Assembly: GCF_900148495.1 (NCBI RefSeq)
Contig: NZ_FTRU01000008.1
Span: 248,001 to 312,000 of the forward strand
Direction of reading: 5' to 3'
Source: Negativibacillus massiliensis
GTDB taxonomy: Bacteria; Bacillota; Clostridia; Oscillospirales; Ruminococcaceae
DNA: 64,000 nucleotides
Shown: positions 1 through 9,019 of the stretch, one piece after another
How positions within the stretch are numbered: the first letter of the stretch is position 1
Layout of the letters: the number at the start of each line of letters is the position of its first letter
Notes under the pieces: generated by a model
The model's database searches: none
Told to the model about the DNA's origin: nothing
What the model saw: only the letters and a program-made list of their open reading frames with translations
Position numbers and translations under genes: made by a program

Positions 1-198
1 TGCAACGATGTCTGCCCGATGAACCAAGAAGCAAAAGTATTGACACCGGTACCGGAATTTTTGGAATCTGCCGTAGCGGTACTGGATGCTCAGATAGCAG
101 AAAGATTGCTCAAAACGAGAGCATATAACTATCGTGGAAAAAAGACGATTTTGAGAAATATCCAATTGTTGGAAGGAGCAAACGAGGATGACAGATAA
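1..198 (+). CDS. C-terminal end of an epoxyqueuosine reductase-like 4Fe-4S protein (partial)
   Basis: The frame is open from the first base of the window to a TAA at 196-198, giving 65 residues. It opens with CNDVCPMN, which resembles the second 4Fe-4S cluster motif of QueG (C-x3-C-P followed by N), and continues to a basic segment (YRGKKTILRN) like the end of the QueG catalytic region. QueG reduces epoxyqueuosine to queuosine in tRNA. The stop overlaps the start of the next gene by 11 bases, which suggests translational coupling. Only the C-terminus is visible, so another double-cluster ferredoxin-like protein is possible. Confidence 0.55.
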   Translation, partial: CNDVCPMNQEAKVLTPVPEFLESAVAVLDAQIAERLLKTRAYNYRGKKTILRNIQLLEGANEDDR

Positions 199-1534
199 TA
201 CACCGCTCAAAAGGGCATTGGATGAATATATCCGTCAGGATTATGCAAGACTGCACATGCCGGGGCATAAAGGGGCATCTATCAGCCCATTTGGGGAATT
301 GATGGCGTATGATGTAACCGAGGTGGAAGGTACGGACAGCCTGTTTGAGGATGATGGACCGCTCAAAGAGCTGGAAGAAATTTTTACCCGACTTTATGAT
401 ACAAAAGGAACGGTGATGAGTGCTGGCGGTTCTACCTTATGTATTCAGGCAATGCTTCGCATGGTGGCAAAAAAGGAAGGCCGAATCCTGGCAGGAAGAA
501 ACATCCATGCTGCGGCAGTTAATGCAATGGCACTGTTAGGTTTAGAGCCAGTCTGGGTTTATCCAAATAGAAAGCAGGAAGAACGCCTGATCGGGGAGAT
601 TTCTCCCGATGAAATCCGCAGCGTTCTGGAAAAAGAAAAACAGGAGGGCACATTGGATTCCCTTTGTGCGGTCTATGTAACGTCCCCGGACTATTTTGGT
701 GTAATGAGTGATATCCGCTCGATTGCCCAAATCGCTCATGAATATGGACTTCCGCTGTTTGTGGATAATGCGCATGGTGCACACCTTCACTTTTTGAAAG
801 AAGAATATCACCCGATGCAGCTGGGAGCAGATCTGTGCTGTGACTCTTTGCACAAGACCATGCTTGCATTGACTGGGGCGGCGCTCCTGCACACTTCCGA
901 TGCAAAATACTGTCCGCAGATGAAAGGCGCGATGACCGTTTTTGGTTCGACCAGTCCAAACTATCTGATTATGCTTTCGATGGACAGCACTGCAGCATTT
1001 TTGATGCAGGATGGAGCAGAAAGAATCCAGCAGACGGTAACACGATGTGAGGAATTAAGACAAAAAGCAAGGGAGAAGGGCTTTGTTCTTCCGCAGCATT
1101 GCGACCCGATGCGATTAACGCTCCCGCTTGCCGGAACAGGATGGGATGCACAGAGTTTTCGTAAATTGCTGAGAAAACACAAAATCATGGAGGAATATTT
1201 GAGCGACAGCGGATGTGTCCTTCTGTTTTCTCCGTTTAACAGGGAAGAGGACTTTAAACGAACAGAAGCCTTGCTTGACGAGATTTTGATTCAAAACCAG
1301 CCATTTACCGCATTTCCAATTGTGCCATCAGAGAAGATTATGAGCCTTCGGGAAGCATTTTTATCCCCGAAAGAGAGTGTCCCAGTGGAAAAAGCCGAAG
1401 GAAGGATCGCGGCACAGGTCAAAATTACCTGTCCGCCTGGAATTCCACTTGTTATGCCTGGGGAAAGATTGCACAAAGAAATTATAAAAATCTTAAAAAA
1501 CTCTGGTATTTTTGTTATAGATGTGGTAAAATAG
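188..1534 (+). CDS. Orn/Lys/Arg decarboxylase family PLP enzyme (YaaO/SpeA type)
   Basis: This 448-residue protein has the hallmarks of group III PLP-dependent basic amino acid decarboxylases of the short Firmicute type. Visible motifs are HMPGHKG near residue 25, DNAHGAHLHF near residue 195, and DSLHKT near residue 220, whose lysine should bind PLP. The family decarboxylates arginine, lysine or ornithine to polyamine precursors in the cytoplasm; the substrate cannot be told from sequence. GGAAGGAG at 171-178 lies 9 bases before the ATG. In Bacillus the same gene heads a yaaO-tmk-yaaQ-yaaR-holB-yaaT cluster, and this window keeps that order with tmk and yaaR missing. Confidence 0.85.
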   Translation: MTDNTPLKRALDEYIRQDYARLHMPGHKGASISPFGELMAYDVTEVEGTDSLFEDDGPLKELEEIFTRLYDTKGTVMSAGGSTLCIQAMLRMVAKKEGRILAGRNIHAAAVNAMALLGLEPVWVYPNRKQEERLIGEISPDEIRSVLEKEKQEGTLDSLCAVYVTSPDYFGVMSDIRSIAQIAHEYGLPLFVDNAHGAHLHFLKEEYHPMQLGADLCCDSLHKTMLALTGAALLHTSDAKYCPQMKGAMTVFGSTSPNYLIMLSMDSTAAFLMQDGAERIQQTVTRCEELRQKAREKGFVLPQHCDPMRLTLPLAGTGWDAQSFRKLLRKHKIMEEYLSDSGCVLLFSPFNREEDFKRTEALLDEILIQNQPFTAFPIVPSEKIMSLREAFLSPKESVPVEKAEGRIAAQVKITCPPGIPLVMPGERLHKEIIKILKNSGIFVIDVVK

Positions 1535-1626
1535 GAGTACGGAAGATTCAGACAGCTGATATTCCAGTTAAAAAACATTTGCCAGGTAGCAATGGAAGCT
1601 CTACTTGTGCAGAGGGGGTTACATAT

Positions 1627-1950
1627 ATGAAATTAATTTTAGCGATTGTTTCGAATGACGACAGTGCAAAGGTATCTTCCGCGCTGACCAAAAATCACTT
1701 TTCTGTAACAAAACTTGCAACTACCGGTGGATTCCTCCTTTCGGGCAACACCACATTCCTGATCGGTACTCAGGATGAAAAGGTAGATGAAGTTATCACC
1801 ATCATCGCAGATCACTCCAAGAAACGTAAACAGATGGTTCCATCTTCTGCTTCTTATGGTGTTGGTATGTACACAACCTATCCGGTAGAAGTTCAGATCG
1901 GCGGCGCAACCATCTTCGTAATGGATGTTGAACGTTTCGAGAAAGTATAA
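1627..1950 (+). CDS. darA: Cyclic-di-AMP receptor DarA (PII-like, YaaQ family)
   Basis: The 107-residue protein starts MKLILAIVSNDD and carries TKLATTGGFLLSGNTTF and VQIGGATIFVMDVERF, the signature stretches of the PII-like signal protein DarA/PstA. Family members are cytoplasmic trimers that bind cyclic-di-AMP; the downstream target is unknown in most species. A longer in-frame ATG exists at 1579, but AGAGGGGG at 1611-1618 sits 8 bases before the ATG at 1627 and family alignment begins there, so the shorter start is chosen. It lies between the decarboxylase and holB, its usual neighbourhood. Confidence 0.93.
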   Translation: MKLILAIVSNDDSAKVSSALTKNHFSVTKLATTGGFLLSGNTTFLIGTQDEKVDEVITIIADHSKKRKQMVPSSASYGVGMYTTYPVEVQIGGATIFVMDVERFEKV

Positions 1951-1981
1951 TCTTAACTGAGATACGTTCAGGAGAAAAAGA

Positions 1982-2971
1982 TTGTTGCTGAATAACTTTT
2001 ATTGCAATGATAAAGCCAAACAAACGCTCGTCAATTTTATAACTGACGGGCGTTTGCCGCATACAATCCTGCTTGAAGGAGAGGATGGATGCGGAAAAAC
2101 AACCTTTGCCAAAATGATCGCGGCAGCTGTTCTGTGCCAGCAGGAAAGGGCAAACCGTCCCTGCGGAGCGTGCAGAAACTGCCGCCTGATTTTGTCCGAT
2201 ATGCACCCGGATGTGGAGATCGTATCTTCGGATAACAAGGCAAATGCGTTTCATATTGATCAGATCCGTGAGATCCGCAGTACCGCTTATATTCGTCCCA
2301 ATGATGGAGAGTATAAGGTATACATCCTTCGAAATATCCACAATATGACTGAGCAGGCACAAAATGCACTGCTTAAAATTATTGAGGAACCACCAGCACA
2401 GGTCGTGTTTATCATGACCTGTAATAACCGTACCCGCATTTTACAGACGATTCTTTCCAGAGCAGCAGTAATTCCAATCAGCGTTTGTACACCACAGGAG
2501 TGTGCCAAGGCACTGGAAACACTTGCGGATGCTTCGGTGACTGCTGAACGGCGGGAGGAAGCAGCACATCTCTCTCAAGGAAATATTGGCAAAGCCTTGG
2601 AGCTTTTGCGGGACGAGAAAAAACTTCAGCTTGCCTGCAGCGCAAGACATGCGGCAGAAATTATCTGTGCAGGGCAGGAGTTTGAGCTGCTTTGCTGTTT
2701 ACAGGAGTATACGGGAAACAAAAAAAGAGAAGAGTTTTTGCAGTATCTTCAGGAGATTCGTTCTTACTTTTGGGAGTTGATTCGTTATAAAAACGCAGTC
2801 CCTGGTAACTATTCCGATATCCCAATGCAGGTGAAAAATCGTTTGACCACATTGCAGGCCATGCAGATTCTTGATATAATAGATAAAGCAACCTGGCAGG
2901 TATCGCAGAATGTAAGCCTGACGCTGGTTGCAGCAGCTTTTTGTGCTGCAGTAAAGTCGATTTCTGAATAG
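1982..2971 (+). CDS. holB: DNA polymerase III delta-prime subunit
   Basis: This is a 329-residue clamp-loader AAA+ protein. It has a Walker A motif (GEDGCGKTTFAK, near residues 33-44), a zinc-binding cysteine module (CGACRNC near residue 61), the helix NALLKIIEEPP, and ILSRA before the lid domain. The delta-prime subunit helps load the sliding clamp at replication forks. The start is TTG at 1982 (or TTG at 1985), with AGGAG at 1970-1974. It follows darA by 31 bases, as in other Firmicutes. An intact P-loop is retained, whereas E. coli delta-prime has a degenerate one. Confidence 0.92.
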   Translation: MLLNNFYCNDKAKQTLVNFITDGRLPHTILLEGEDGCGKTTFAKMIAAAVLCQQERANRPCGACRNCRLILSDMHPDVEIVSSDNKANAFHIDQIREIRSTAYIRPNDGEYKVYILRNIHNMTEQAQNALLKIIEEPPAQVVFIMTCNNRTRILQTILSRAAVIPISVCTPQECAKALETLADASVTAERREEAAHLSQGNIGKALELLRDEKKLQLACSARHAAEIICAGQEFELLCCLQEYTGNKKREEFLQYLQEIRSYFWELIRYKNAVPGNYSDIPMQVKNRLTTLQAMQILDIIDKATWQVSQNVSLTLVAAAFCAAVKSISE

Positions 2972-3030
2972 CAATCAAAATTGACAGAATAAAATGTTTA
3001 TCTATTTTTCGTTATAGAATGGAGGAAACC

Positions 3031-3909
3031 ATGACCGAAGTAATTGGTGTTCGCTTTAAGCAGGTGGGCAAGATCTATTATTTTTCTCCAAACGGAGTAC
3101 AGATGCCAATTGGAGAAAAAGTAATTGTAGAAACTGCACGCGGAATCGAGTGCGGTGAGGTTGCAATTGCAAATCGTGAAATTGACGATGAGGGCATTGT
3201 AAAACCGCTCAAGACGGTAATCCGAATTGCGACAGAGGAAGACCGCAAGCATATTGAGGAAAACAAAGCAAAAGAAAAAAAGGCTTTTAAACTTTGTTTG
3301 GAAAAAATTGAAAAGCATAAACTGGATATGAAGCTTGTTGATGTGGAATACACCTTCGACAACAACAAAATCCTGTTTTACTTTACAGCAGATGGAAGGG
3401 TCGACTTCCGTGAGCTGGTAAAAGATCTGGCATCGGTGTTTAAGACACGAATCGAATTGAGACAGATCGGTGTACGCGATGAAGCAAAAATGCTGGGTGG
3501 TCTTGGTATCTGTGGCAGACCATTCTGCTGTTCTTCCTTCCTCGGAGAGTTCCAGCCAGTATCAATCAAAATGGCAAAGGAGCAGGGTTTGTCCTTAAAT
3601 CCAACCAAAATTTCGGGAACCTGCGGCAGACTGATGTGCTGCTTAAAGTATGAGCAGAACGCGTATGAAGACCTGATCCGCATTACACCACGAGTGGGGG
3701 CTTATGTATCCACCAGCGAAGGAAAAGGTACTGTAACCGAGATCAGCCTGCTTACAGGACTGGTAAAGGTCCGCTTGGACAAGGCAAGTGATGGTGCACC
3801 AATGGTGTTTGAACGCGAAGCAGTTCGCGTGCTCAAGGATGCTCGTCCGCAGAAGGAAGATTATGCGGATGCCAAACAGGAAAAAGAGCTCAAAAAGCTG
3901 GAAAACTAG
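3031..3909 (+). CDS. ricT: PSP1-domain protein RicT (YaaT)
   Basis: The protein has the PSP1/YaaT signature: GGLGICGRPFCC and GTCGRLMCCLKYE, giving the cysteine set used in the RicA-RicF-RicT complex. In Bacillus subtilis that complex carries 4Fe-4S clusters and helps RNase Y mature selected transcripts. An in-frame ATG at 3019 would add four residues, but GGAGG at 3021-3025 lies inside that extension and points to the ATG at 3031 (292 residues). It is the last gene of the decarboxylase-darA-holB group and is followed by a terminator. Confidence 0.9.
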   Translation: MTEVIGVRFKQVGKIYYFSPNGVQMPIGEKVIVETARGIECGEVAIANREIDDEGIVKPLKTVIRIATEEDRKHIEENKAKEKKAFKLCLEKIEKHKLDMKLVDVEYTFDNNKILFYFTADGRVDFRELVKDLASVFKTRIELRQIGVRDEAKMLGGLGICGRPFCCSSFLGEFQPVSIKMAKEQGLSLNPTKISGTCGRLMCCLKYEQNAYEDLIRITPRVGAYVSTSEGKGTVTEISLLTGLVKVRLDKASDGAPMVFEREAVRVLKDARPQKEDYADAKQEKELKKLEN

Positions 3910-3932
3910 CATAAAATCAAATAAACGGCATA

Positions 3933-3964
3933 CAAAAGGACACCATGATTCTGGTGTCCTTTTG
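3933..3964 (+). terminator. Rho-independent terminator after ricT
   Basis: CAAAAGGACACC at 3933-3944 pairs perfectly with GGTGTCCTTTTG at 3953-3964 around an 8-base loop. The run of T sits in the 3' arm. Confidence 0.75.
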
Positions 3965-4083
3965 TGATGTTTTGTGGATGTTTTGACTAAGAAATAAAGA
4001 ACAAAATATCACAAAACATTTTATTTTGTATAAAAATAAGAGAAAAGGCAAACAAAAAAGCGGAAATAAATTCTGAATATTGG

Positions 4084-4111
4084 TTGATTTTTTTTTATGA
4101 TGTGATAAAAT
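4084..4111 (+). promoter_or_regulatory. Sigma-A-type promoter for the ferredoxin gene
   Basis: TTGATT at 4084-4089 and TAAAAT at 4106-4111 are separated by 16 bases, about 70 bases upstream of the ferredoxin start. Confidence 0.6.
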
Positions 4112-4181
4112 AGGGGTGTACAGGATGAACGCTTGTACGTTGTCCTAAAGAAGGAACATAAAATAATGGAGGTGTTACGTT

Positions 4182-4352
4182 ATGGCATACAAAATTAGCA
4201 GTGATTGCATCAGCTGCGGTGCATGTGAAGCAGAGTGCCCAGTAGGCGCTATTTCCGCAGGAGCTGATAAGTACGAAATCGACGCTGGCAAATGCATCGA
4301 TTGCGGCGCTTGCGCTGGTGTTTGCCCAGTAGGCGCTCCAAAAGCTGAATAG
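4182..4352 (+). CDS. 2[4Fe-4S] clostridial-type ferredoxin
   Basis: This 56-residue protein contains two CxxCxxCxxxCP cluster motifs with cysteines at 9, 12, 15, 19 and at 38, 41, 44, 48. It is the classic small low-potential electron carrier of anaerobes and would shuttle electrons between oxidoreductases and hydrogenase-type enzymes in the cytoplasm. GGAGG at 4168-4172 lies 9 bases before the ATG. The gene has its own promoter and terminators, so it is likely monocistronic. Codon use is strongly biased to GGC/GCT/TGC, as expected for an abundant protein. Confidence 0.95.
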   Translation: MAYKISSDCISCGACEAECPVGAISAGADKYEIDAGKCIDCGACAGVCPVGAPKAE

Positions 4353-4367
4353 TTTTTGGTAAAAAGT

Positions 4368-4396
4368 AAGGCAGGAGAATATCCTGTCTTATTTTT
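4368..4396 (+). terminator. Terminator after the ferredoxin gene
   Basis: AAGGCAGGA at 4368-4376 pairs with TCCTGTCTT at 4382-4390 (one G-T wobble) and is followed by ATTTTTT. Confidence 0.65.
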
Positions 4397-4409
4397 TGCG
4401 TGCAGATAC

Positions 4410-4441
4410 AAAAAAAGGAACCCAAAACGGGTTCCTTTTTT
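4410..4441. terminator. Bidirectional terminator between ferredoxin and the VOC gene
   Basis: AAAAAAGGAACCC and GGGTTCCTTTTTT form a 13-bp stem with a 5-base loop. A and T tracts on both sides allow use from either direction, so it can also end the leftward gene at 4481. Confidence 0.8.
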
Positions 4442-4480
4442 GTTAGGTTAGGAGAATAATTTTATGGAGAAAAAAGTAGT

Positions 4481-4852
4481 CTAATTTTTTTCTGGAATAA
4501 TTTCCAGCCAGTAGCCGTCTGGGTCGGCAATGAAGTAAATTCCCATTGCTTTGTTTTCATAACAGATGCAGCCCATTGCTTTGTGCTTTTCATGAGCAGC
4601 CTCAAAATCAGAAGTGGTGAATGCAATGTGGATTTCATTGTCGCCGAGGTCATAAGGATCATGGCGATCTCTAAGCCAAGTCAACTCTAACTGGTGTTTA
4701 GTGGAGGTATCACCAAGGTAAACTAAGATAAAGCTGCCGTCCTCCGCGATTTTTCGCGAAACCTCTGTCAGACCAAGTGCTTCTTTGTAAAAGGCAAGGC
4801 TCTCATCAAGATTGAGTACATTGATATTATTGTGCGCAAATTTGAAGTTCAT
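4481..4852 (-). CDS. Glyoxalase I-like VOC superfamily protein
   Basis: The 123-residue protein is the length of GloA and has metal-ligand candidates at the GloA positions: H7, E56 (in HQLELTW), H75 (in NEIHIAF) and E117 (in YWLEII). Glyoxalase I isomerises the methylglyoxal-thiol adduct, a toxic by-product of glycolysis. The four ligands argue for a real lyase rather than a resistance or dioxygenase VOC protein, although the thiol partner in this organism is unknown. The upstream leader has a GAGG ribosome site. Confidence 0.8.
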   Translation of the reverse strand: MNFKFAHNNINVLNLDESLAFYKEALGLTEVSRKIAEDGSFILVYLGDTSTKHQLELTWLRDRHDPYDLGDNEIHIAFTTSDFEAAHEKHKAMGCICYENKAMGIYFIADPDGYWLEIIPEKN

Positions 4853-4989
4853 CGGAATCGCCTCGTCTCGTCATTTCATTGGGTTAATCTTTTCTATGTC
4901 TCTATTATATTCCATGGCAAGAAAAAAATCATCCTTTTCCGATGAAAGTTCCATTACAATTTGGTAACCATTTGAACAGAAGAATAACA

Positions 4990-5370
4990 TTAACTGATAT
5001 AGTCTTCTATCCGTTTCACAAGCTCCTCATAGCTCTGGATGGGAATTCCAAGCTGCAGCTGACCGCGGTCATAGGAAGGCAGTGTGGAGGTATAAACTTC
5101 AAATACAGTTTCCGGAACATTTTTATCCGGAAGGAAGACAGCAATCTTTCCATCGTATTCCCGCAGATAGTACTGCGCTGAGATGGATTTGCTGTCAGAT
5201 TCCCCAATTGTCTGAGAAAGAGGGACATCCGACATCTGCTCACTGGTTTCTTGGCCTGGAGCCTCAGAAGGAGGTTGGGAAGCGCTCAGATCGGAAACAG
5301 TAAGAAGAAATGCGGTGATGATGCATACCGCAGTCAGTGCGGCACAGGTAAGCAGGATATTTTGTCTCAA
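4990..5370 (-). CDS. Small exported protein with BofC C-terminal-like domain
   Basis: The 126-residue protein has an N-terminal hydrophobic segment (about residues 4-24) with a non-cleaved look, a Ser/Pro/Glu-rich linker (about 28-60) and a C-terminal domain beginning YYLREYDGKIAVF. That domain resembles the C-terminal domain of BofC, a forespore-secreted regulator of sigma-K activation. It could instead be a general clostridial envelope protein of this small domain family. It is monocistronic and convergent to nothing close by. Function is inferred only from the domain resemblance. Confidence 0.5.
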   Translation of the reverse strand: MRQNILLTCAALTAVCIITAFLLTVSDLSASQPPSEAPGQETSEQMSDVPLSQTIGESDSKSISAQYYLREYDGKIAVFLPDKNVPETVFEVYTSTLPSYDRGQLQLGIPIQSYEELVKRIEDYIS

Positions 5371-5561
5371 TAGAGCGCACCCTTTCTTTTTTATGGTTTC
5401 ATCGTAAGCTGACAGAACGATTATGATACTATCCTTAATTTGTCCAACTCAGGATAATTTATACAGCAAACGGGAAACTTACAAATTTTACAGGAGAAGA
5501 AACTGTGAATTTAGCTAAATTCCTAATTTTTTCAAAATTTTAAGATTTTTAACTTTTATTG

Positions 5562-5570
5562 TGGTATAAT
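5562..5570 (+). promoter_or_regulatory. Extended -10 promoter of the PBP gene
   Basis: TGGTATAAT is a perfect extended -10 element; no good -35 is seen. Transcription should start near 5577, which makes an ATG at 5597 nearly leaderless and favours the TTG start at 5678. Confidence 0.55.
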
Positions 5571-5677
5571 AAGTAGCGTGTACATATAAGTCACAAATGT
5601 CGTACAGCAAACGAATGAAAATCCATCTCCGCAAATACCGGAAGCGGAGAACGAATCATAGAAGGAGGAGGATTTGT

Positions 5678-8095
5678 TTGGAAACAGCAAAACGTCCGGG
5701 ACCGGTCAGAAGATTTTTTCGAGGACTGGGCCGCACTTTTGCCATTCTGATCTTTATTGGAATTATTACCGGTTCGATCGTTGTATCGGTAATGGCACTT
5801 TATGTGTTCAACTCTCTGGAGGGAGCGCCGGTTGTCGATCTTTCCAATGTCGAAGTAAACCTCAACAATACATCCTATATCTACGTCACTGACCCGGAAA
5901 CGCAGGAAGAAACTGTTGTTAAGGAACTGTATTCCGGTCAGAACCGTGAATGGGTAAGCTATGATGAAATTCCGGAGATGATTGTCAACGTAACGGTTGC
6001 TGCGGAGGATAAGCGTTTTTGGGAACATCATGGTGTTGACTGGCTTAGAACGATCAAGTCGACCCTGAGCTATTTTGGTGGCTCCAGTCGAATTCAGGGT
6101 GGTTCCACCATCACCCAGCAGGTAATCAAGAACCTGACCGGTAATGATGAGGTTACTCCGGAACGAAAGGTTCAGGAAATCTTTACTGCATTGAAGCTGG
6201 AAAAGAGTTACAGCAAGGAACAGATTATGGAAACCTATCTGAACGTTGCATTCTTTTCCAATCAGTGTTACGGTATCCAGAGTGCGTCCAAGCTCTACTT
6301 TAATAAGGATATCAGTGAACTCAATGTGGCCGAGGCGGCAACCTTGATTGCGATTACAAACGCTCCGACCAAATATAATCCATTGCGTGAAACCACCAAT
6401 GAAACGTATGGATGGGGTACCGGTATGGAGGAAAACGCAAAACGCCGTGAATATATTCTGGGCGAAATGCGTGACCTCGGAATGCTGACACAAAGCGAAT
6501 ATGAAAAATGGGTAAATTATGATGTACAGCTTGCTGAAAGAGAAGAAGTGGAATCCACTTCGGATGGTATGACCGCTCTAACCGACTGGCATACTGACCA
6601 GGTTATCGAGGATGTCATTACCGACCTTCAGGAAGAATACAACTATACCCGTGCTTATGCTACCGATATGGTTTACAGCGGTGGCTACCGCATCTATTCG
6701 ACCATGGACCCAAAAGTACAGAAATCTCTGGAAGCGTCTTATGCTGATTCCTCCACATTCCCACCGCTGAACAACTCGGAATATCCGCAGACAGCAGCAA
6801 TCGTTATTGCTCCGGACGGAAGTGTAAAGGGCATGATCGGCGGCAACGAAAAGACTTCCAACCGACTGTTTAACCGTGCAACTCAGTCGCAGCGTCATCC
6901 GGGTTCTACCATGAAACCGATCTCGGCTTACCTCAATGCGTTTGAACGAGACCTGATTACCTGGTCGACTACCTTTGTTGATGAGCCGCTGACTCTGACC
7001 GAAAACGGAAAAACATTCCAGTGGCCGCAGAACTATTCAAACAGCTATACTCACCAGCCAATGACAGTTCAGTATGCGATCCAGCAGTCTATCAACACCG
7101 TTCCAGCGCAGATTGTCAATATTTTGACCCCGCAGGTTTGCTATGATACTCTGAAGAATAAATTCCAGGTCAGCACCCTGCATGAACTGGATGCAACCAG
7201 CCTTTCTGCAATGGCACTTGGTGGTATGACTACCGGTATGACATTGGAAGAATTGACAGGCTGTTACCAGATTTTTGTAACCGGTGGTAAATATGTAAAA
7301 CCATATACCTATACCAAGGTTACAGATATGGAAGGAAACATTGTCCTGGAAAAAGATACCACACAGGTTCGAGTTGTATCGGAAGAAACCGCAACGGTAC
7401 TCAACCGACTGCTTCAGACTGTTGTAACACAGGGTACCGGTGCAAAAGCAAATCTGAAAAGTGAAACTGGAATTACCACCGCAGGTAAAACAGGTTCTTC
7501 CACCGGTGTTAAGTATGTTAACGGTGTGGAAGTTGCTATCGATAACCCTGACCTTTGGTTTATCGGCTTTACTCCATATTATATTGCTGGTGTCTGGATG
7601 GGTTACGATATTCAGGAAGAAATCTATTATTCCACCTATCCGACCCCGATTTTCTGGAAGAATCTGATGCTCCCAATTCATGAAGGACTGGAAGCAAAAG
7701 ATTTCACCTATTCCGAAAATGTAAAGGCAATGCAGTATTGTACGGAATCCGGTGACCTTGCGACAGAAAACTGTCCGTCCACAGCAACTGGCTGGTATAA
7801 GGAAACCTATATTCCATCATCCTGTATTCTCCACAGAAGTGCTTCTTCAGCAACTCAGGAAGATGATCACAACACCACAGATTCCGATGATTCTTCGGAT
7901 TCCAGCTCTTCTTCCAGTTCTTCTGGCTCTTCTTCTCTGTCTTCGGCAGCGAAAGGAAACAGCAGTGACAGCAGCACATCCGGAGGAAGAAAAGTGATTC
8001 AGAAAAATGAAAGCAGCACGTCTTCCAGCAGCGAAGATGATGAAGATGGCAGTTTCTGGGATAGTGTAAGCGGCTTATTCGGACAAAGAGGATAA
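5678..8095 (+). CDS. Class A penicillin-binding protein (PBP1A type)
   Basis: Bifunctional peptidoglycan synthase, 805 residues. One membrane anchor spans about 21-44. The glycosyltransferase domain has catalytic E110 in AAEDKRFWEHHGVD and QGGSTITQQ at 140-148. The transpeptidase domain has S410 in GSTMKP, a later SIN motif and K604 in KTGSS. The C-terminal 90 or so residues are a Ser/Asp-rich tail. The TTG at 5678 is preceded 6 bases upstream by GGAGGAGG (5664-5671). An upstream in-frame ATG at 5597 lacks a ribosome site and would add a very basic, Arg-rich extension. The gene has its own promoter and terminator. Confidence 0.92.
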   Translation: METAKRPGPVRRFFRGLGRTFAILIFIGIITGSIVVSVMALYVFNSLEGAPVVDLSNVEVNLNNTSYIYVTDPETQEETVVKELYSGQNREWVSYDEIPEMIVNVTVAAEDKRFWEHHGVDWLRTIKSTLSYFGGSSRIQGGSTITQQVIKNLTGNDEVTPERKVQEIFTALKLEKSYSKEQIMETYLNVAFFSNQCYGIQSASKLYFNKDISELNVAEAATLIAITNAPTKYNPLRETTNETYGWGTGMEENAKRREYILGEMRDLGMLTQSEYEKWVNYDVQLAEREEVESTSDGMTALTDWHTDQVIEDVITDLQEEYNYTRAYATDMVYSGGYRIYSTMDPKVQKSLEASYADSSTFPPLNNSEYPQTAAIVIAPDGSVKGMIGGNEKTSNRLFNRATQSQRHPGSTMKPISAYLNAFERDLITWSTTFVDEPLTLTENGKTFQWPQNYSNSYTHQPMTVQYAIQQSINTVPAQIVNILTPQVCYDTLKNKFQVSTLHELDATSLSAMALGGMTTGMTLEELTGCYQIFVTGGKYVKPYTYTKVTDMEGNIVLEKDTTQVRVVSEETATVLNRLLQTVVTQGTGAKANLKSETGITTAGKTGSSTGVKYVNGVEVAIDNPDLWFIGFTPYYIAGVWMGYDIQEEIYYSTYPTPIFWKNLMLPIHEGLEAKDFTYSENVKAMQYCTESGDLATENCPSTATGWYKETYIPSSCILHRSASSATQEDDHNTTDSDDSSDSSSSSSSSGSSSLSSAAKGNSSDSSTSGGRKVIQKNESSTSSSSEDDEDGSFWDSVSGLFGQRG

Positions 8096-8119
8096 CCCGT
8101 AAGATACAGAAAAAATACA

Positions 8120-8170
8120 AAAGACTTCTCGGCAGTACAGAAAAAACGCCGGGAAGTCTTTGTTGTTTTT
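8120..8170 (+). terminator. Terminator after the PBP gene
   Basis: AAAGACTTCTCGGC (8120-8133) pairs with GCCGGGAAGTCTTT (8148-8161) with one wobble, followed by TGTTGTTTTT. Confidence 0.8.
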
Positions 8171-8339
8171 AACAAGAAACATACAGAATCTTTAATCTTT
8201 TTTAAAGTCCTTGTTCTGTTCATTCTACCGTCACAAATTCATGATAGGATAAAATTTGCAGGATTATGCTGGGAGTGATTCTCTTTTGGAATCAGAAACT
8301 GCCGTTTTCCCGCGGCAAAATCATTTGGGGGGATGAAAA

Positions 8340-9014
8340 ATGTATCGGATCTTAGTGGTAGACGACGAAGAAAAAGTTCGAGTCCTGATTCGTAAGTATG
8401 CGGAATTTGAAGGATACGAAGTAGAAGAAGCTGCGGATGGAATGACAGCAATCGAATTATGCCGACAGGAAAAATTCGATTTGATGATACTGGATGTCAT
8501 GATGCCGGAATTGGACGGCTTTTCAGCATGCAGAGAAATCCGCAAGTTTTCTCAAATTCCGGTGCTGATGCTTTCCGCGAGGGGAGAAGAATACGATCGT
8601 ATTCATGGATTTGAACTGGGTGTGGATGACTATGTTACAAAGCCGTTTTCTCCGAAAGAATTGATGCTGCGTGTGCAGGCAATTATTAAGAGAAGCAGCG
8701 GTTATTCTGCACCACGCAAAGAGATCCTTACCTTTGAAGGACTGAAGGTAGACTTTACTGGAAGAATGGTGTATGTAGATGGGGAACAGATCTCGCTTTC
8801 GCCAAAAGAATATGAGCTGTTTTTCTACCTGGTACGCAACCGCGGAATTGCATTGACCAGAGAAAAACTGATCAATGATGTTTGGGGATATGATTTCTTT
8901 GGAGATGACCGTACCCTGGATACACACATTAAATTGCTGCGAAAAGCTTTGGGCCAATACAGCCGCTATATCGTTACCCTGCGCGGTGTTGGTTATCGCT
9001 TTGAAGCACAGTAA
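8340..9014 (+). CDS. OmpR/PhoB-family response regulator
   Basis: This 224-residue protein has a receiver domain with acidic pocket DDE at 8-10, phospho-acceptor D52 in LDVMMPELDG and K101 in YVTKPFSP. A C-terminal winged helix follows (about 125-222) ending in TLRGVGYRF. It would bind DNA once phosphorylated by the histidine kinase encoded five bases downstream. A GGGGGG run just upstream serves as ribosome site. No target operator is evident nearby. Confidence 0.93.
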   Translation: MYRILVVDDEEKVRVLIRKYAEFEGYEVEEAADGMTAIELCRQEKFDLMILDVMMPELDGFSACREIRKFSQIPVLMLSARGEEYDRIHGFELGVDDYVTKPFSPKELMLRVQAIIKRSSGYSAPRKEILTFEGLKVDFTGRMVYVDGEQISLSPKEYELFFYLVRNRGIALTREKLINDVWGYDFFGDDRTLDTHIKLLRKALGQYSRYIVTLRGVGYRFEAQ

Positions 9015-9019
9015 AGACC

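Noticed and set aside
5591-6493. 300-codon open frame on the minus strand opposite the PBP gene
   Set aside because: It is antisense to the conserved glycosyltransferase domain and lacks any protein-family pattern.
8223-8340. Promoter of the response regulator operon
   Set aside because: A GATAAAAT-like -10 can be seen, but no acceptable -35 at a proper distance, so I do not list it as a feature.
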